Shown: piece after piece, positions 27,340 to 36,318 of the stretch
Position numbering within the stretch: the first letter of the stretch is position 1
How the letters are laid out: the number at the start of each line of letters is the position of its first letter
Assembly (NCBI GenBank): GCA_947447465.1
Contig: CANFKE010000003.1
Location: 1-64,000 of the forward strand
Origin: Chitinophagaceae bacterium
Lineage (GTDB): Bacteria; Bacteroidota; Bacteroidia; Chitinophagales; Chitinophagaceae
Direction of reading: 5' to 3'
Length of the DNA: 64,000 nt
Position numbers and translations under genes: made by a program
The notes under the pieces: generated by a model
What the model was told of the DNA's origin: nothing
Database searches by the model: none
Seen by the model: the letters and a program-made list of their open reading frames with translations, nothing else

Positions 27340-27782
27340 TATGAATGCAGATTTATTTCTGACTCCTGATAATATTTTTTACCATTTGCATCCAAAGATA
27401 TCTTAATGGTATAACGTGTATTCTGCAACTTGCTGCGAGGCACAGTCATTGAATTATTTGTGAATCGGGCATCTACCTTCTGATCCCAGGCAGAATTAAC
27501 AGGTGAATAAAATTGTACACTACCCGATACGACCTTTTCTTTGAACTCAGCGGGCAATTCTATTGTGACATTACCTGCATCAGCATGCAATGCTATAGGA
27601 GCAGACATATTTGCCTGATTCTTACCTGCATCAATTACCCCCTGATAGGCTACTTCTTGTGCATAATAATCTTTCGATACCAGATCGAAATGCTGATGAG
27701 AACTGGCGACCACAAGAGTTATGATCAATCCCATAAACCCGATGTACAATACAGCTATTTTAAATCCCCAACTTATTTTCAT
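27339..27782 (-). CDS. ccoH: FixH/CcoH-like cbb3 oxidase assembly protein
   Basis: A 147-residue protein starting MKISWGFKIAVLYIGFMG, with one N-terminal membrane segment and a periplasmic beta-domain (FDLVSKDYYAQEVAYQ, then YTIKISLDANGKKYYQE). This matches FixH family proteins, needed for cbb3 oxidase assembly. The frame is open upstream to 27824, but that would overlap ccoG, and the ATG at 27782 begins the conserved membrane segment, so I chose it. Confidence 0.88.
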   Translation of the reverse strand: MKISWGFKIAVLYIGFMGLIITLVVASSHQHFDLVSKDYYAQEVAYQGVIDAGKNQANMSAPIALHADAGNVTIELPAEFKEKVVSGSVQFYSPVNSAWDQKVDARFTNNSMTVPRSKLQNTRYTIKISLDANGKKYYQESEINLHS

Positions 27783-27801
27783 AAACAAAGTTTTAGTAAT
27801 A

Positions 27802-29211
27802 TTAATTGCCACCGAAAGGACCAAGGAAAGCAGTATTGATCTCTCTTATCTTTTCACCGCCTTCATAAACTCCTATCTTCAGCATTGTCTTTCTTTTCAC
27901 AATACTCTTATCATCAACAGATATGAACAAAGATCCTGAAGCGAAACTACCCTTATGTAAAGCCAACTTAGTTTCACCAACCAGCTTTATCTCACCGGTA
28001 AAATTGAGTGGCTTCAATTCTACCTCTTTATCTTTAAAGGTCTTATTCAAGATCTTGTAGTTATACAGGTTACTGATCTTACCATTGCTTTGTTGGAACA
28101 ACTGACCCGGTGTACGCAAAATAGATACATCCACATCTGTACGGCTTGCCAATAACCAGACCAACACACCCAACAACACGACCATAACCCCGCTGTAAGC
28201 CTTCATACGCCAGGTAAAAGTCATTGGCTTCTTACTTGCAATATTATTTTCTGATGCGAAACGGATCAAACCCTTTTCAAAACCAACCGCGTCCATCATC
28301 TTATTACATGCATCAATACAAGCAGTGCAGTTAGTACATTCCAACTGAGTACCGTTTCTGATATCAATACCTGTAGGGCAAACTCTTACACATTGATTGC
28401 AATCGATACAGTCGCCTGCTGTACGCTCTTCGTTCTTCTTAATGTGCGCACGGTTTTCGCCTCTAACATGATCATAGGCAACTATCACAGTATCACGATC
28501 GAGAAGAACACCCTGCATACGACCATAAGGACAAATGGTGGTGCAAACTTGCTCTCTGAGCCACAAATAAACAAAGAAGAATACACTGGTAAATATGATC
28601 AACGTAGTCAATCCGCCAATACTCTGAGATAAAGGCTGACGGATCATTTTCCATAATTCGTCAACACCGATCACATAAGACAGGAAAGTATTAGCGATAA
28701 GGAAACTAACCATCCAGAAAGACAACCATTTAGAACCTTTCTTCAGGATCTTTTCTGTATTCCAGGGTGCTTTGTTAAGTATCCTCTGCTGGGGGCCATC
28801 ACCTTCTATAAGAAATTCGATCTTGCGAAATACCATCTCCATGAAGATGGTCTGCGGACAGGCCCAACCACAAAACACACGTCCGAATACAACCGTAAAT
28901 AATGCTATAAAGACAATAAATACGATCATTCCCAAACCGAAGATAAAAAAATCCTGTGGCCAGAAGATCTGGCCAAACAGGATAAATCTACGTTCCAATA
29001 TGTTAATAAGGAAAAACGGATGTCCATCATACTTTACAAATGGTAGTGTAAAAAAAACAGCCAGATAAACGATGCTCAGTAATGTGCGCAGGTTATATAA
29101 CTTTCCTTTAGGTTGATGTGGGAACAACCACACCCTCTTACCATCTTTTCCTATCGTAGCAACCTCATCTCTGAATGATGCTTCAGTCAACTTCATTCCT
29201 TCCTTACTCAT
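27802..29211 (-). CDS. ccoG: CcoG/FixG-type cbb3 oxidase accessory ferredoxin
   Basis: A 469-residue membrane protein of the CcoG/RdxA family, implicated in copper reduction during cbb3 oxidase assembly. Several N-terminal membrane segments carry CGWACPQTIFMEMVFRKIE and CTTICPYGRMQGVL; a double 4Fe-4S ferredoxin follows (CIDCNQCVRVCP and CTNCTACIDACN), then one more membrane segment and a C-terminal Ig-like domain. The ATG at 29211 is preferred over an in-frame TTG at 29220. It begins 9 bp after ccoP. Confidence 0.95.
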   Translation of the reverse strand: MSKEGMKLTEASFRDEVATIGKDGKRVWLFPHQPKGKLYNLRTLLSIVYLAVFFTLPFVKYDGHPFFLINILERRFILFGQIFWPQDFFIFGLGMIVFIVFIALFTVVFGRVFCGWACPQTIFMEMVFRKIEFLIEGDGPQQRILNKAPWNTEKILKKGSKWLSFWMVSFLIANTFLSYVIGVDELWKMIRQPLSQSIGGLTTLIIFTSVFFFVYLWLREQVCTTICPYGRMQGVLLDRDTVIVAYDHVRGENRAHIKKNEERTAGDCIDCNQCVRVCPTGIDIRNGTQLECTNCTACIDACNKMMDAVGFEKGLIRFASENNIASKKPMTFTWRMKAYSGVMVVLLGVLVWLLASRTDVDVSILRTPGQLFQQSNGKISNLYNYKILNKTFKDKEVELKPLNFTGEIKLVGETKLALHKGSFASGSLFISVDDKSIVKRKTMLKIGVYEGGEKIREINTAFLGPFGGN

Positions 29212-29220
29212 ATCGATCAA

Positions 29221-30381
29221 TTATTTAGCGACCGTCTTTGCAGTTGTATCTGCAGCCTTAGGTGCTTCTGTACTTTCTATATATAACTCTCCCTGCTTAT
29301 CTTTTGGCGCTGCAGGTGAAGTACCATGCAATGTTTTGATATAGCTTGCTATCTGGGCGATCTGCTTAGGAGAATAGTCATCCTTCCAGCTCTTCATACC
29401 CTTATCCTGCCAACCATATTTTATGGTCTTGAAGATTTCTTTGATACCTCCACCATGTAACCAATAATCATCGGTAAGGTTAGGACCTACAGCACCTCCA
29501 CCATCTTTAGCATGACAGGCGGCACATACTGTCTGGAATACTTGCTGACCGGCAGCAAGATCTGCAGGATCTTTAGACAATACAACATTATTCTCATCGA
29601 TATTGTTAGCAGACTGTGCCAGGTAAGCAGCCTTTTGATCAGCAGCATCCTGCATTTCAATAGCATACTCTTGCTCAGGATTAGGACCCGTACCTGCAAC
29701 CTGATAGCGATACAAATAGATGATACCAACTATTATGGTCACATAGAAACCATACTTCCACCAAGGCGGCAAGCTATTGTCCAACTCTCTGATACCATCG
29801 TAGTCATGATCCAGAAGGATGTCCTTTTCCTTTTCCATGGAAACGGCGTTGTTCCAGACATCCCAGAAAGCGCTGGGAGCAGCAACCTTAGGCGCACCTT
29901 CAACAACCACAACCGGTTTGTTTCTGATAAGGCGGACCATGATACGCACATAAATAGAAAGTGCAATGATAATGATCAACTCGAAAGCAACCATTCCGAT
30001 CATCAGGTATGCATCCTGATCAGCAACACCTTCTATTAAAGGTGCTGCCGGGGCAACCACTTTAGCCGCATCTGCTGCCATTGCACTAAGTGCAGGTAAA
30101 GTGAGCATTGCGATCAGTAAGAGTGATTTTACTATTCCTTTGCCACTGCTTCTTTGCTCTTTTATCTTCTCACTATAAACCTGGGACAATTGTCTGAGCA
30201 CATTACCGATTATACCGATCGCAAACAGCAGGATCAATATAAGGCTTACCATAACCACTACTACAGGATTGTAGGAGTATGTACCCTTTGCGGCTACAGG
30301 TGCTGCACCTTCGGCAAACATCCCCAGGGGAGCCAGCAAGAATGCAGAAAACAGGATAATACTATTTAAGTACGTACGCAT
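29221..30381 (-). CDS. ccoP: cbb3 oxidase subunit CcoP (single heme c form)
   Basis: A 386-residue subunit of the cbb3 terminal oxidase. The N-terminal third has a signal-like segment and two extra membrane spans (VVVVMVSLILILLF, AYLMIGMVAFELIIIIAL); then comes the classic CcoP entry HDYDGIRELDNSLPPWWKYGFY with its anchor helix, and a cytochrome c domain with CAACH at ~288 and a later Met. Only one CxxCH is present, while classical CcoP has two. It passes electrons toward CcoO/CcoN at the periplasmic face. Confidence 0.93.
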   Translation of the reverse strand: MRTYLNSIILFSAFLLAPLGMFAEGAAPVAAKGTYSYNPVVVVMVSLILILLFAIGIIGNVLRQLSQVYSEKIKEQRSSGKGIVKSLLLIAMLTLPALSAMAADAAKVVAPAAPLIEGVADQDAYLMIGMVAFELIIIIALSIYVRIMVRLIRNKPVVVVEGAPKVAAPSAFWDVWNNAVSMEKEKDILLDHDYDGIRELDNSLPPWWKYGFYVTIIVGIIYLYRYQVAGTGPNPEQEYAIEMQDAADQKAAYLAQSANNIDENNVVLSKDPADLAAGQQVFQTVCAACHAKDGGGAVGPNLTDDYWLHGGGIKEIFKTIKYGWQDKGMKSWKDDYSPKQIAQIASYIKTLHGTSPAAPKDKQGELYIESTEAPKAADTTAKTVAK

Positions 30382-30404
30382 AATTATGATGCTTATTTTA
30401 TTAC

Positions 30405-30581
30405 TTATAATTCATTTTCGTTAGAAGGAAAAGGAATCTGTTTCATTTTATTGAAATAACTCTTGTCGGTCTTGATCACCCATATAGATAATACGGTGAA
30501 GAAGGTGAAGAAGATCATAAGGGAGGTGAAAGGGTAAATACCCACTCCCGTTATGCTTTCCAGATAATTGATGAATTTCAT
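30405..30581 (-). CDS. ccoQ: Small CcoQ-like subunit
   Basis: A 58-residue frame beginning MKFINYLESITGVGIYPF, with one membrane span (TSLMIFFTFFTVLSIWVIK) and a charged tail ending NENEL. Size, topology and position between ccoNO and ccoP identify it as the CcoQ/FixQ-type stabilising subunit. It lies about 29 bp after ccoNO and 23 bp before ccoP. Short and easily missed, but the operon position is convincing. Confidence 0.85.
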   Translation of the reverse strand: MKFINYLESITGVGIYPFTSLMIFFTFFTVLSIWVIKTDKSYFNKMKQIPFPSNENEL

Positions 30582-30610
30582 GACCTATTATTTTAGTTGA
30601 CCTGAAATGA

Positions 30611-32818
30611 TTAGTTATTAGTAGCTGTTTTTTGTTCCAGCTTGATATCCTTACCCAAGCGTTGCAGATAAGCGATAACTGCAATGATCTCTTTATTGCT
30701 CTTGATCTTGATCTTATCTCCTGCCAAACGAGCAGCTATCTCATTTTCCTGCTTGATGATATCAGCGTTGGCTATTTTATCATAACCAGGCAAGTAAGGA
30801 ACACCCAATGTGGTCATAGCTCTAATCTTAGCTCCGGTTATTGCGGTATCCAATTCATTCTCGAATAACCAAGGATAGTTAGGCATGATAGTACCCGGAG
30901 ACATGCTTGATGGTTCGTACATGTGATTGAAGTGCCAGCTATCAGGGTATTTACCACCTTCACGAGCCAGATCCGGACCAGTGCGCTTACTACCCCACTG
31001 GAATGGGTGATCATATACGAATTCACCGGCTTTAGAATACTCACCATATCTGGCCACTTCACTTCTGAACGGACGGATCATCTGGCTATGGCAATTGTAA
31101 CAACCTTCTCTGATGTAGATATCACGTCCTTGTAGTTCAAGCGGAGTATATGGTCTTACACTGCTGATAGTAGGGATATTTGACTTAACCATGAACGTAG
31201 GGATAATCTCGATCATACCACCAATACCAACTAATATAAGGCTGAATACCAACATCTGAATAGGACGACGCTCGATCCATCTGTGCCAGTGATGATCATG
31301 ATGAGGCACATATGCCTTTTCAAGTGGCGCTGCTTCTGCTGGTTCATCAGCCAAAAGAACACCTGACTTAACTGTTTTGATAAGGTTGTAAGTCATTAAC
31401 AATGCACCGAACAAGAACAAAGCACCACCGATACCACGCATTGCGTAGAAAGGACGCATCTGTGTAACTGTTTCCAGGAACTGATATTTCAACTGACCTT
31501 CCGGAGTAAATTCCTTCCAGGCAAGGCTCTGCATAAATCCGGCCCAATACATTGGAACAACATAGAAGATGATACCCAGTGTGCCGATCCAGAAGTGCCA
31601 ATTAGCCAATTTCTGAGAATAAAGCTTGGTCCTGAATATTCGTGGTACGATCCAATAAAGTACACCGAAAGTAAGGAAGCCGTTCCAGCCAAGAGCACCA
31701 ACGTGTACGTGAGCAATTGTCCAGTCAGTAAAGTGACTGATCGCATTTACGCTCTTCAAACTCAACATCGGACCTTCGAATGTAGCCATACCATAAGCGG
31801 TAACAGCAACGACCATGAATTTCAATACTACATCTTCACGTACCTTGTCCCATGCACCACGCAAAGTGAACAGACCATTAAGCATACCACCCCATGATGG
31901 TGCAATAAGCATTACAGAGAATACAGTACCTAAAGCCTGAGCCCAGTCTGGTAGTGCAGTATATAACAAGTGGTGAGGACCTGCCCAGATATACAAGAAT
32001 ATCAGCGCCCAGAAGTGAATGATAGAAAGCTTGTAAGAATAGACCGGGCGGTTAGCAGCCTTTGGCAGGAAGTAATACATAAGACCCAGATATGGTGTTG
32101 TAAGGAAGAATGCCACCGCATTGTGACCATACCACCACTGTACCAATGCATCCTGCACACCTGCATACCATGAATAAGACTTCATGAATGAGAATGGCAA
32201 CTCGATAGAGTTAACGATATGCAGCATAGCTACTGTTACGAATGTTGCTATGTAGAACCATATAGCTACATATAAGTGACGTTCGCGACGCTTAAGGATA
32301 GTACCAAACATATTCCAGCCAAATACTACCCACACCAAAGCGATGAGAATATCGATAGGCCATTCCAGTTCTGCATACTCCTTGCCACTTGTATAACCTG
32401 CCAACAAAGTGACTGCTGCAAGGACAATGATAGACTGCCATCCCCAGAAATGTATTTTGCTCAACTTGTCGCTGAACATACGCGCTTTACACAAACGCTG
32501 CAGAGAATAGTAAACACCCATAAAAATACCGTTACCCACAAATGCGAAGATCACCGCATTGGTGTGTACCGGCCTTACGCGGCCAAATGTTGTTGCGGCC
32601 ATACCTAAATTCAATACCGGGAAAACGAGCTGGAAAGCCGCCAGAATACCGGCCAGCATACCAACTATTCCCCACAATATTGTGGCATAGGCAAACATCT
32701 TCACGATATTATTATCGTAAAAGAATTTGTCCAGGTTTTGTGTTGCCCCCGGTCTTCCGGTGCTGCCTCCTGGCTTCATGTCATCTGCTTGCAGACTTGC
32801 ATCTAATGAGGTACTCAT
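30611..32818 (-). CDS. ccoN: Fused cbb3 cytochrome oxidase subunits I and II (CcoN-CcoO)
   Basis: A 735-residue fusion. Residues ~1-490 form the multi-span CcoN catalytic subunit (RPVHTNAVIFAFVGNGIF, WWYGHNAVAFFLTTPYLGLMYYFLPK, HHLLYTALPDWAQALG, IAHVHVGALGWNGFL) that binds heme b and the heme b3-CuB site. From ~515 a membrane anchor and the CcoO cytochrome c domain follow, with CYNCH at ~572-576 in the typical EGCYNCHSQMIRPF context. Such fusions are usual in Bacteroidota. It is the high-affinity oxygen reductase for microaerobic growth. Confidence 0.97.
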   Translation of the reverse strand: MSTSLDASLQADDMKPGGSTGRPGATQNLDKFFYDNNIVKMFAYATILWGIVGMLAGILAAFQLVFPVLNLGMAATTFGRVRPVHTNAVIFAFVGNGIFMGVYYSLQRLCKARMFSDKLSKIHFWGWQSIIVLAAVTLLAGYTSGKEYAELEWPIDILIALVWVVFGWNMFGTILKRRERHLYVAIWFYIATFVTVAMLHIVNSIELPFSFMKSYSWYAGVQDALVQWWYGHNAVAFFLTTPYLGLMYYFLPKAANRPVYSYKLSIIHFWALIFLYIWAGPHHLLYTALPDWAQALGTVFSVMLIAPSWGGMLNGLFTLRGAWDKVREDVVLKFMVVAVTAYGMATFEGPMLSLKSVNAISHFTDWTIAHVHVGALGWNGFLTFGVLYWIVPRIFRTKLYSQKLANWHFWIGTLGIIFYVVPMYWAGFMQSLAWKEFTPEGQLKYQFLETVTQMRPFYAMRGIGGALFLFGALLMTYNLIKTVKSGVLLADEPAEAAPLEKAYVPHHDHHWHRWIERRPIQMLVFSLILVGIGGMIEIIPTFMVKSNIPTISSVRPYTPLELQGRDIYIREGCYNCHSQMIRPFRSEVARYGEYSKAGEFVYDHPFQWGSKRTGPDLAREGGKYPDSWHFNHMYEPSSMSPGTIMPNYPWLFENELDTAITGAKIRAMTTLGVPYLPGYDKIANADIIKQENEIAARLAGDKIKIKSNKEIIAVIAYLQRLGKDIKLEQKTATNN

Positions 32819-32845
32819 GTATTGATACTTTTAGATTATTGATTA

Positions 32846-33022
32846 TTACTCCTTGGTTATTTCTATTATCGGGTCTTGTATTATCTCATTGTCGTATAGC
32901 ATTCTCATTGATGCCCCCTTCTGATCCTCAAATTGATCACTCTTCACGCTCCAGATGAATGCCCCCAAAAAGGTAGCGGCAACTGCAATACTGGCTAATA
33001 TTAGTAGGTATAAGGCGCTCAT
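32846..33022 (-). CDS. ccoS: CcoS-like cbb3 oxidase maturation protein
   Basis: A 58-residue frame starting MSALYLLILASIAVAATF, with one membrane span, then AFIWSVKSDQFEDQKGASMRMLYD. This F-x-W-x3-x-QF-D pattern is typical of CcoS, required for cofactor insertion into the oxidase. It is the first gene of the cbb3 operon, preceded by a -7 element and paired Crp/Fnr-like boxes. Confidence 0.9.
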   Translation of the reverse strand: MSALYLLILASIAVAATFLGAFIWSVKSDQFEDQKGASMRMLYDNEIIQDPIIEITKE

Positions 33023-33043
33023 TTTTATTCTTTATTGATAGGT

Positions 33044-33108
33044 CAAAACTACCTTGCTATCCCCCCCTCCGCAATGACCATACTCAGACAAAAAGATGAT
33101 CATGCTCA
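33044..33108 (-). promoter_or_regulatory. ccoS operon promoter with paired Crp/Fnr-like boxes
   Basis: The -7 element is TAGTTTTG (plus-strand CAAAACTA, 33044-33051). Boxes TGACCATACTCA (33075-33086) and TGATCATGCTCA (33097-33108) are degenerate matches to TGATnnnnATCA, 22 bp apart, with the nearer centred 29.5 bp from the -7 edge, the same geometry as at four other promoters here. Confidence 0.55.
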
Positions 33109-33126
33109 TGTTTTCACTATTTAACA

Positions 33127-35574
33127 CTATTGATTTTTCAAAGAAAGGCCCAGATATTTACCTAACAGGCTACTGGCACCGGTAGTGATCAACACTATTG
33201 ATAATGTACTGACCGGCATAAGAATAGCCGCGATCATTGGACTCATTCTTCCCGTCATAGATATATACAGACCTATGAAATTGTACAGAACGGATACAAT
33301 AAAACTGAGGATCACTATAGATCTGGCAGATCGTGCCAATTTCAGTAATGAAGGGAATCGCTCAAACTTTTTTGCATCTAATATCGCATCGCAGGAAGGT
33401 GTGAAGTTGTTGATGTCATCAGCCAGCGTAATACCAACATTACTTTGCTGTAATGCGCCGGCATCATTAAGACCATCACCAAGCATCATTACTTTTTTGC
33501 CTTTACGCTGCAAATCTTCAATATATTGCAACTTATCTATGGGCTTCTGCTCAAAACGCAGATCGCTGCGTATGCCCAGTAATTCCTGTAATAAAGGCCT
33601 TTGTTTATCATTATCGCCAGACAACAGAGACATTGTATAATGCTGTGCTATCTTAGGGATAACTTGTGGTACATTTTCTCTGAATTCGGGAATAAAGAAA
33701 AAAGCAGTGATCTTATCATTGATACGTACATATAGAGTGGCCTTTTCTTTAACTGCCGGCGCAACACCTACAAATGCAGCGGAACCTACCAATATTCTAT
33801 TGAAGTCTATATATGCTTCCAAGCCCTTACCGGTGGTCTCCTTCCACCCCGCAACCTTCAACTTCTCTCTTTTGCCCAGATAAGCTACCAACGCTTTGCT
33901 GTAAGGGTGTTTACTGGAACTGACAACAGTATAAAGCCAGTTTTTTTCCTGCTCACTGAGTTGATGTCCGCTACTATGAAAATGATTACTACCCTGTGTA
34001 AGTGTACCGGTCTTATCAAAAACAATATGATCGATATTGCCTAATTGCTCAATGACACTGGCATCTCTTAAAAACAGTCCATTATTACTGAGAATGCGTA
34101 ACAGATTACCATTGGTATATGTAGCAGCTAATAATAATGCGCACGGACATGCTACGATGAGCATTGCTGACACGCTGGGTAATATCTTAGACGGATCGTG
34201 CATCCACCAGTAAACCGCTGTCATTGCAGCCAATGAGAACAATACGTAAGTAAAATACTTACTGAGCAGATGTACGGCACTATTGTCCTTATTCTCTTTG
34301 ATCTTGTTCTTTGAAAAAGCATAGTGATTCCACAAGGAAGTAAGATAACTACCGGCAACCGGCTTTATGATCTGAATGGTCAACTCCTCACCCACCTGCC
34401 TGCCACCGGCATACACTGTTTCGCCGGGCTTTATTACTACAGGATCACTCTCACCGGTCACAAAACTGTAATCTACCCTGGCATTACCTTTTACTACTAT
34501 TGCATCTGCAGGTATGATCTCATCGTTATGTAGCTGCACAACATCTTTCTCCTTAAGCATTTCCAGACTACGACTCTCAATGCCTGAGGATGTGACAACA
34601 TTAACAGCAATAGGGAAATAAGATTTATAATCTCTGTTGAATGATATAGACCTGTATGTGCGCTCCTGCACTACCCTACCCACCAGCATGAAAAATACGA
34701 TACCGCTCATACTATCGAGATAACCACCACCGGTGCCTGATAGTATTTCGTAGATACTACGACTATAGGTAATAAGCAAAGCCAAAACTATCGGAGCATC
34801 TATATTCAACATTTTTTGTTGTAATCCCTTCCATGCCGATGTAAAGAACTCGGTTGCACAATAAAAAAATACCGGAATAGATAATAAAAGGTTGAGATAC
34901 CTGAATAATGATGCGTATTGATGCTCTATACCTGAATTATGAGACAAGTATTCAGGGAAACTCATCATCATTATATTTCCGAAACAAAATCCCGCTATTC
35001 CCAGCTTGTATATTTTTGCTTTGTCAAATCCTTTGGCCTTTACTTTACCACTATCATCAAGACTTATGTAAGGTTCGTACCCTATAGTTGCCAAAAGTTC
35101 CACCACTTTACGCAGACTTATCTTCTCTTGTCTGAAATGTATGGTCACTTCTTTGGTAGTAAAATTCAATCTGCTCTCGGTGATATTTTCATCTAGTTTA
35201 TTCAGATGCTCCAGAAGCCACATACAAGAAGTACAGTGTACACCCGGAATATAAAAAGTGACAATTGTGTATTGACCTCCGGTGAACTTGTATAGCTTTT
35301 TTGCAATCTCCTCATTATCCAGATAAGCATATTTATAGTTCCTTATCGGTTTTATCTGAGACAGCCCCGGATGAGATTGCAACTTGTAATAGTCGCAAAG
35401 ACCATTGGTGTTCAATATTTCATACACCAGTTTACATCCATCGCAGCAAAAAGCCTTTTCTTCTATGTTAATGCCTGTAACTATGCATGGCGCACCGCAA
35501 TGATAACATAAGACATCTGTCTTAACAGGTGCCTCTTCTACTAATAGATCGGAATCCTCGTTAACTAACAACAT
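33127..35574 (-). CDS. ccoI: CcoI/FixI-type copper-transporting P-type ATPase
   Basis: An 815-residue P1B-ATPase supplying copper for cbb3 oxidase assembly. An N-terminal Cys-rich segment (CYHCGAPC...FCCDGC) and an HMA-like domain with CTSC (GVHCTSCMWLLEHL) precede the membrane core. The metal-site CPC is at ~475 (ACPCALLLA), the phosphorylation site DKTGT at ~520 and the hinge GDGLNDAGAL near the end. The ATG at 35574 is preferred over an in-frame TTG at 35592; it overlaps the upstream gene by 14 nt. Confidence 0.93.
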   Translation of the reverse strand: MLLVNEDSDLLVEEAPVKTDVLCYHCGAPCIVTGINIEEKAFCCDGCKLVYEILNTNGLCDYYKLQSHPGLSQIKPIRNYKYAYLDNEEIAKKLYKFTGGQYTIVTFYIPGVHCTSCMWLLEHLNKLDENITESRLNFTTKEVTIHFRQEKISLRKVVELLATIGYEPYISLDDSGKVKAKGFDKAKIYKLGIAGFCFGNIMMMSFPEYLSHNSGIEHQYASLFRYLNLLLSIPVFFYCATEFFTSAWKGLQQKMLNIDAPIVLALLITYSRSIYEILSGTGGGYLDSMSGIVFFMLVGRVVQERTYRSISFNRDYKSYFPIAVNVVTSSGIESRSLEMLKEKDVVQLHNDEIIPADAIVVKGNARVDYSFVTGESDPVVIKPGETVYAGGRQVGEELTIQIIKPVAGSYLTSLWNHYAFSKNKIKENKDNSAVHLLSKYFTYVLFSLAAMTAVYWWMHDPSKILPSVSAMLIVACPCALLLAATYTNGNLLRILSNNGLFLRDASVIEQLGNIDHIVFDKTGTLTQGSNHFHSSGHQLSEQEKNWLYTVVSSSKHPYSKALVAYLGKREKLKVAGWKETTGKGLEAYIDFNRILVGSAAFVGVAPAVKEKATLYVRINDKITAFFFIPEFRENVPQVIPKIAQHYTMSLLSGDNDKQRPLLQELLGIRSDLRFEQKPIDKLQYIEDLQRKGKKVMMLGDGLNDAGALQQSNVGITLADDINNFTPSCDAILDAKKFERFPSLLKLARSARSIVILSFIVSVLYNFIGLYISMTGRMSPMIAAILMPVSTLSIVLITTGASSLLGKYLGLSLKNQ

Positions 35575-36112
35575 TGATGGTCTTTTGAGCAAGTTTAATC
35601 TTTGGTAACAGACTGGCTTCTTCTATAAGAAAAAGTTCATGAAGAATATTATCAAGTAGGGTTATCTCGTTATAGACTACTTCCAACTCTGTGTGCGTGA
35701 TTCGATAACGCAACACCACCGTGGTCCTTATCCTTTTCAATATCTCTTTTACATCCTGTATCGTACCTAAAAATTCGAATAGCTTGGCACTATGATGCAC
35801 ATCGCATTTGCCTGAACAATTACCACAATCATGTCCGGTTGCAGACTTATTGGCCAATTCCTTCACATAGTCAGTCAAAACATCAAATCGGTAATCAAGA
35901 TATTTTTTCACTTCATTGGTCAGGTCATCGCAATGAGACAAATAGGTGTAAGAAGACTGGGGCATTTCTCTCGCCCTAAGATATTCGCAACGTTCCTTGA
36001 TCTGAGTACTGAGTATGCTTATAAGTTTATAATAATCTGTATGCAGTTTTTCTGCCAGTTCCTCTAAAGGTGTATTATCATATGTTGGAAAGCTAATAGC
36101 TGTTGCTGTCAT
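35561..36112 (-). CDS. Unknown helical protein with a Cys/His cluster, upstream of ccoI
   Basis: A 183-residue protein I cannot assign. It is mostly predicted helix, with a mid-protein cluster HDCGNCSGKCDVHH (His94, Cys96, Cys99, Cys103, His106, His107) that looks like a metal or Fe-S site. It overlaps ccoI by 14 nt and is certainly cotranscribed, so a role in copper handling or oxygen/redox sensing for the oxidase is plausible but inferred. Its promoter has paired Crp/Fnr-like boxes. Confidence 0.8.
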   Translation of the reverse strand: MTATAISFPTYDNTPLEELAEKLHTDYYKLISILSTQIKERCEYLRAREMPQSSYTYLSHCDDLTNEVKKYLDYRFDVLTDYVKELANKSATGHDCGNCSGKCDVHHSAKLFEFLGTIQDVKEILKRIRTTVVLRYRITHTELEVVYNEITLLDNILHELFLIEEASLLPKIKLAQKTINVVS

Positions 36113-36128
36113 TGCATTATTATTTATG

Positions 36129-36193
36129 CGAAAGTAAAATGACCGGTAACCAATTAATATGATGGTGGCTTTGTGAAAAGATGACTTTGGTCA
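36129..36193 (-). promoter_or_regulatory. Promoter of the ccoI operon with paired Crp/Fnr-like boxes
   Basis: A near -7 element TACTTTCG (36136-36129, one mismatch to TAnnTTTG). Proximal box TGATGGTGGCTT (36160-36171, one perfect half) and distal box TGACTTTGGTCA (36182-36193, perfectly symmetric) are 22 bp apart and keep the 29.5-bp distance to the -7 edge. Confidence 0.5.
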
Positions 36194-36229
36194 CCATTTG
36201 AGACTGGACTTATGGATATTTTGCAGCAG

Positions 36230-36294
36230 TGATAAAAATCACTTTTATGGTTGATGTACGTTATCTTAAAATGGCGATGTACGCAATAGTTTTA
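36230..36294 (+). promoter_or_regulatory. Promoter of the coiled-coil gene with paired Crp/Fnr-like boxes
   Basis: The distal box TGATAAAAATCA (36230-36241) lies in the perfect palindrome GTGATAAAAATCAC; the proximal TGATGTACGTTA (36252-36263) keeps one half. They are 22 bp apart, with the nearer centred 29.5 bp before the -7-like TAGTTTTA (36287-36294). It is divergent from the ccoI operon promoter. Confidence 0.5.
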
Positions 36295-36318
36295 CATCCT
36301 GCATCATAATGCGCAGTT

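Noticed and set aside
27782-27824. Longer N-terminus for ccoH
   Set aside because: It would overlap ccoG and adds no conserved sequence; the membrane segment starts at MKISWGF.
33061-33067. Run of seven C as a phase-variable tract controlling ccoS
   Set aside because: It is short and lies outside the coding sequence and outside the spacing between promoter elements, so slippage would have little predictable effect.
35574-35592. TTG start for ccoI six codons upstream
   Set aside because: The ATG at 35574 follows immediately and leaves all conserved Cys motifs; TTG is unnecessary.
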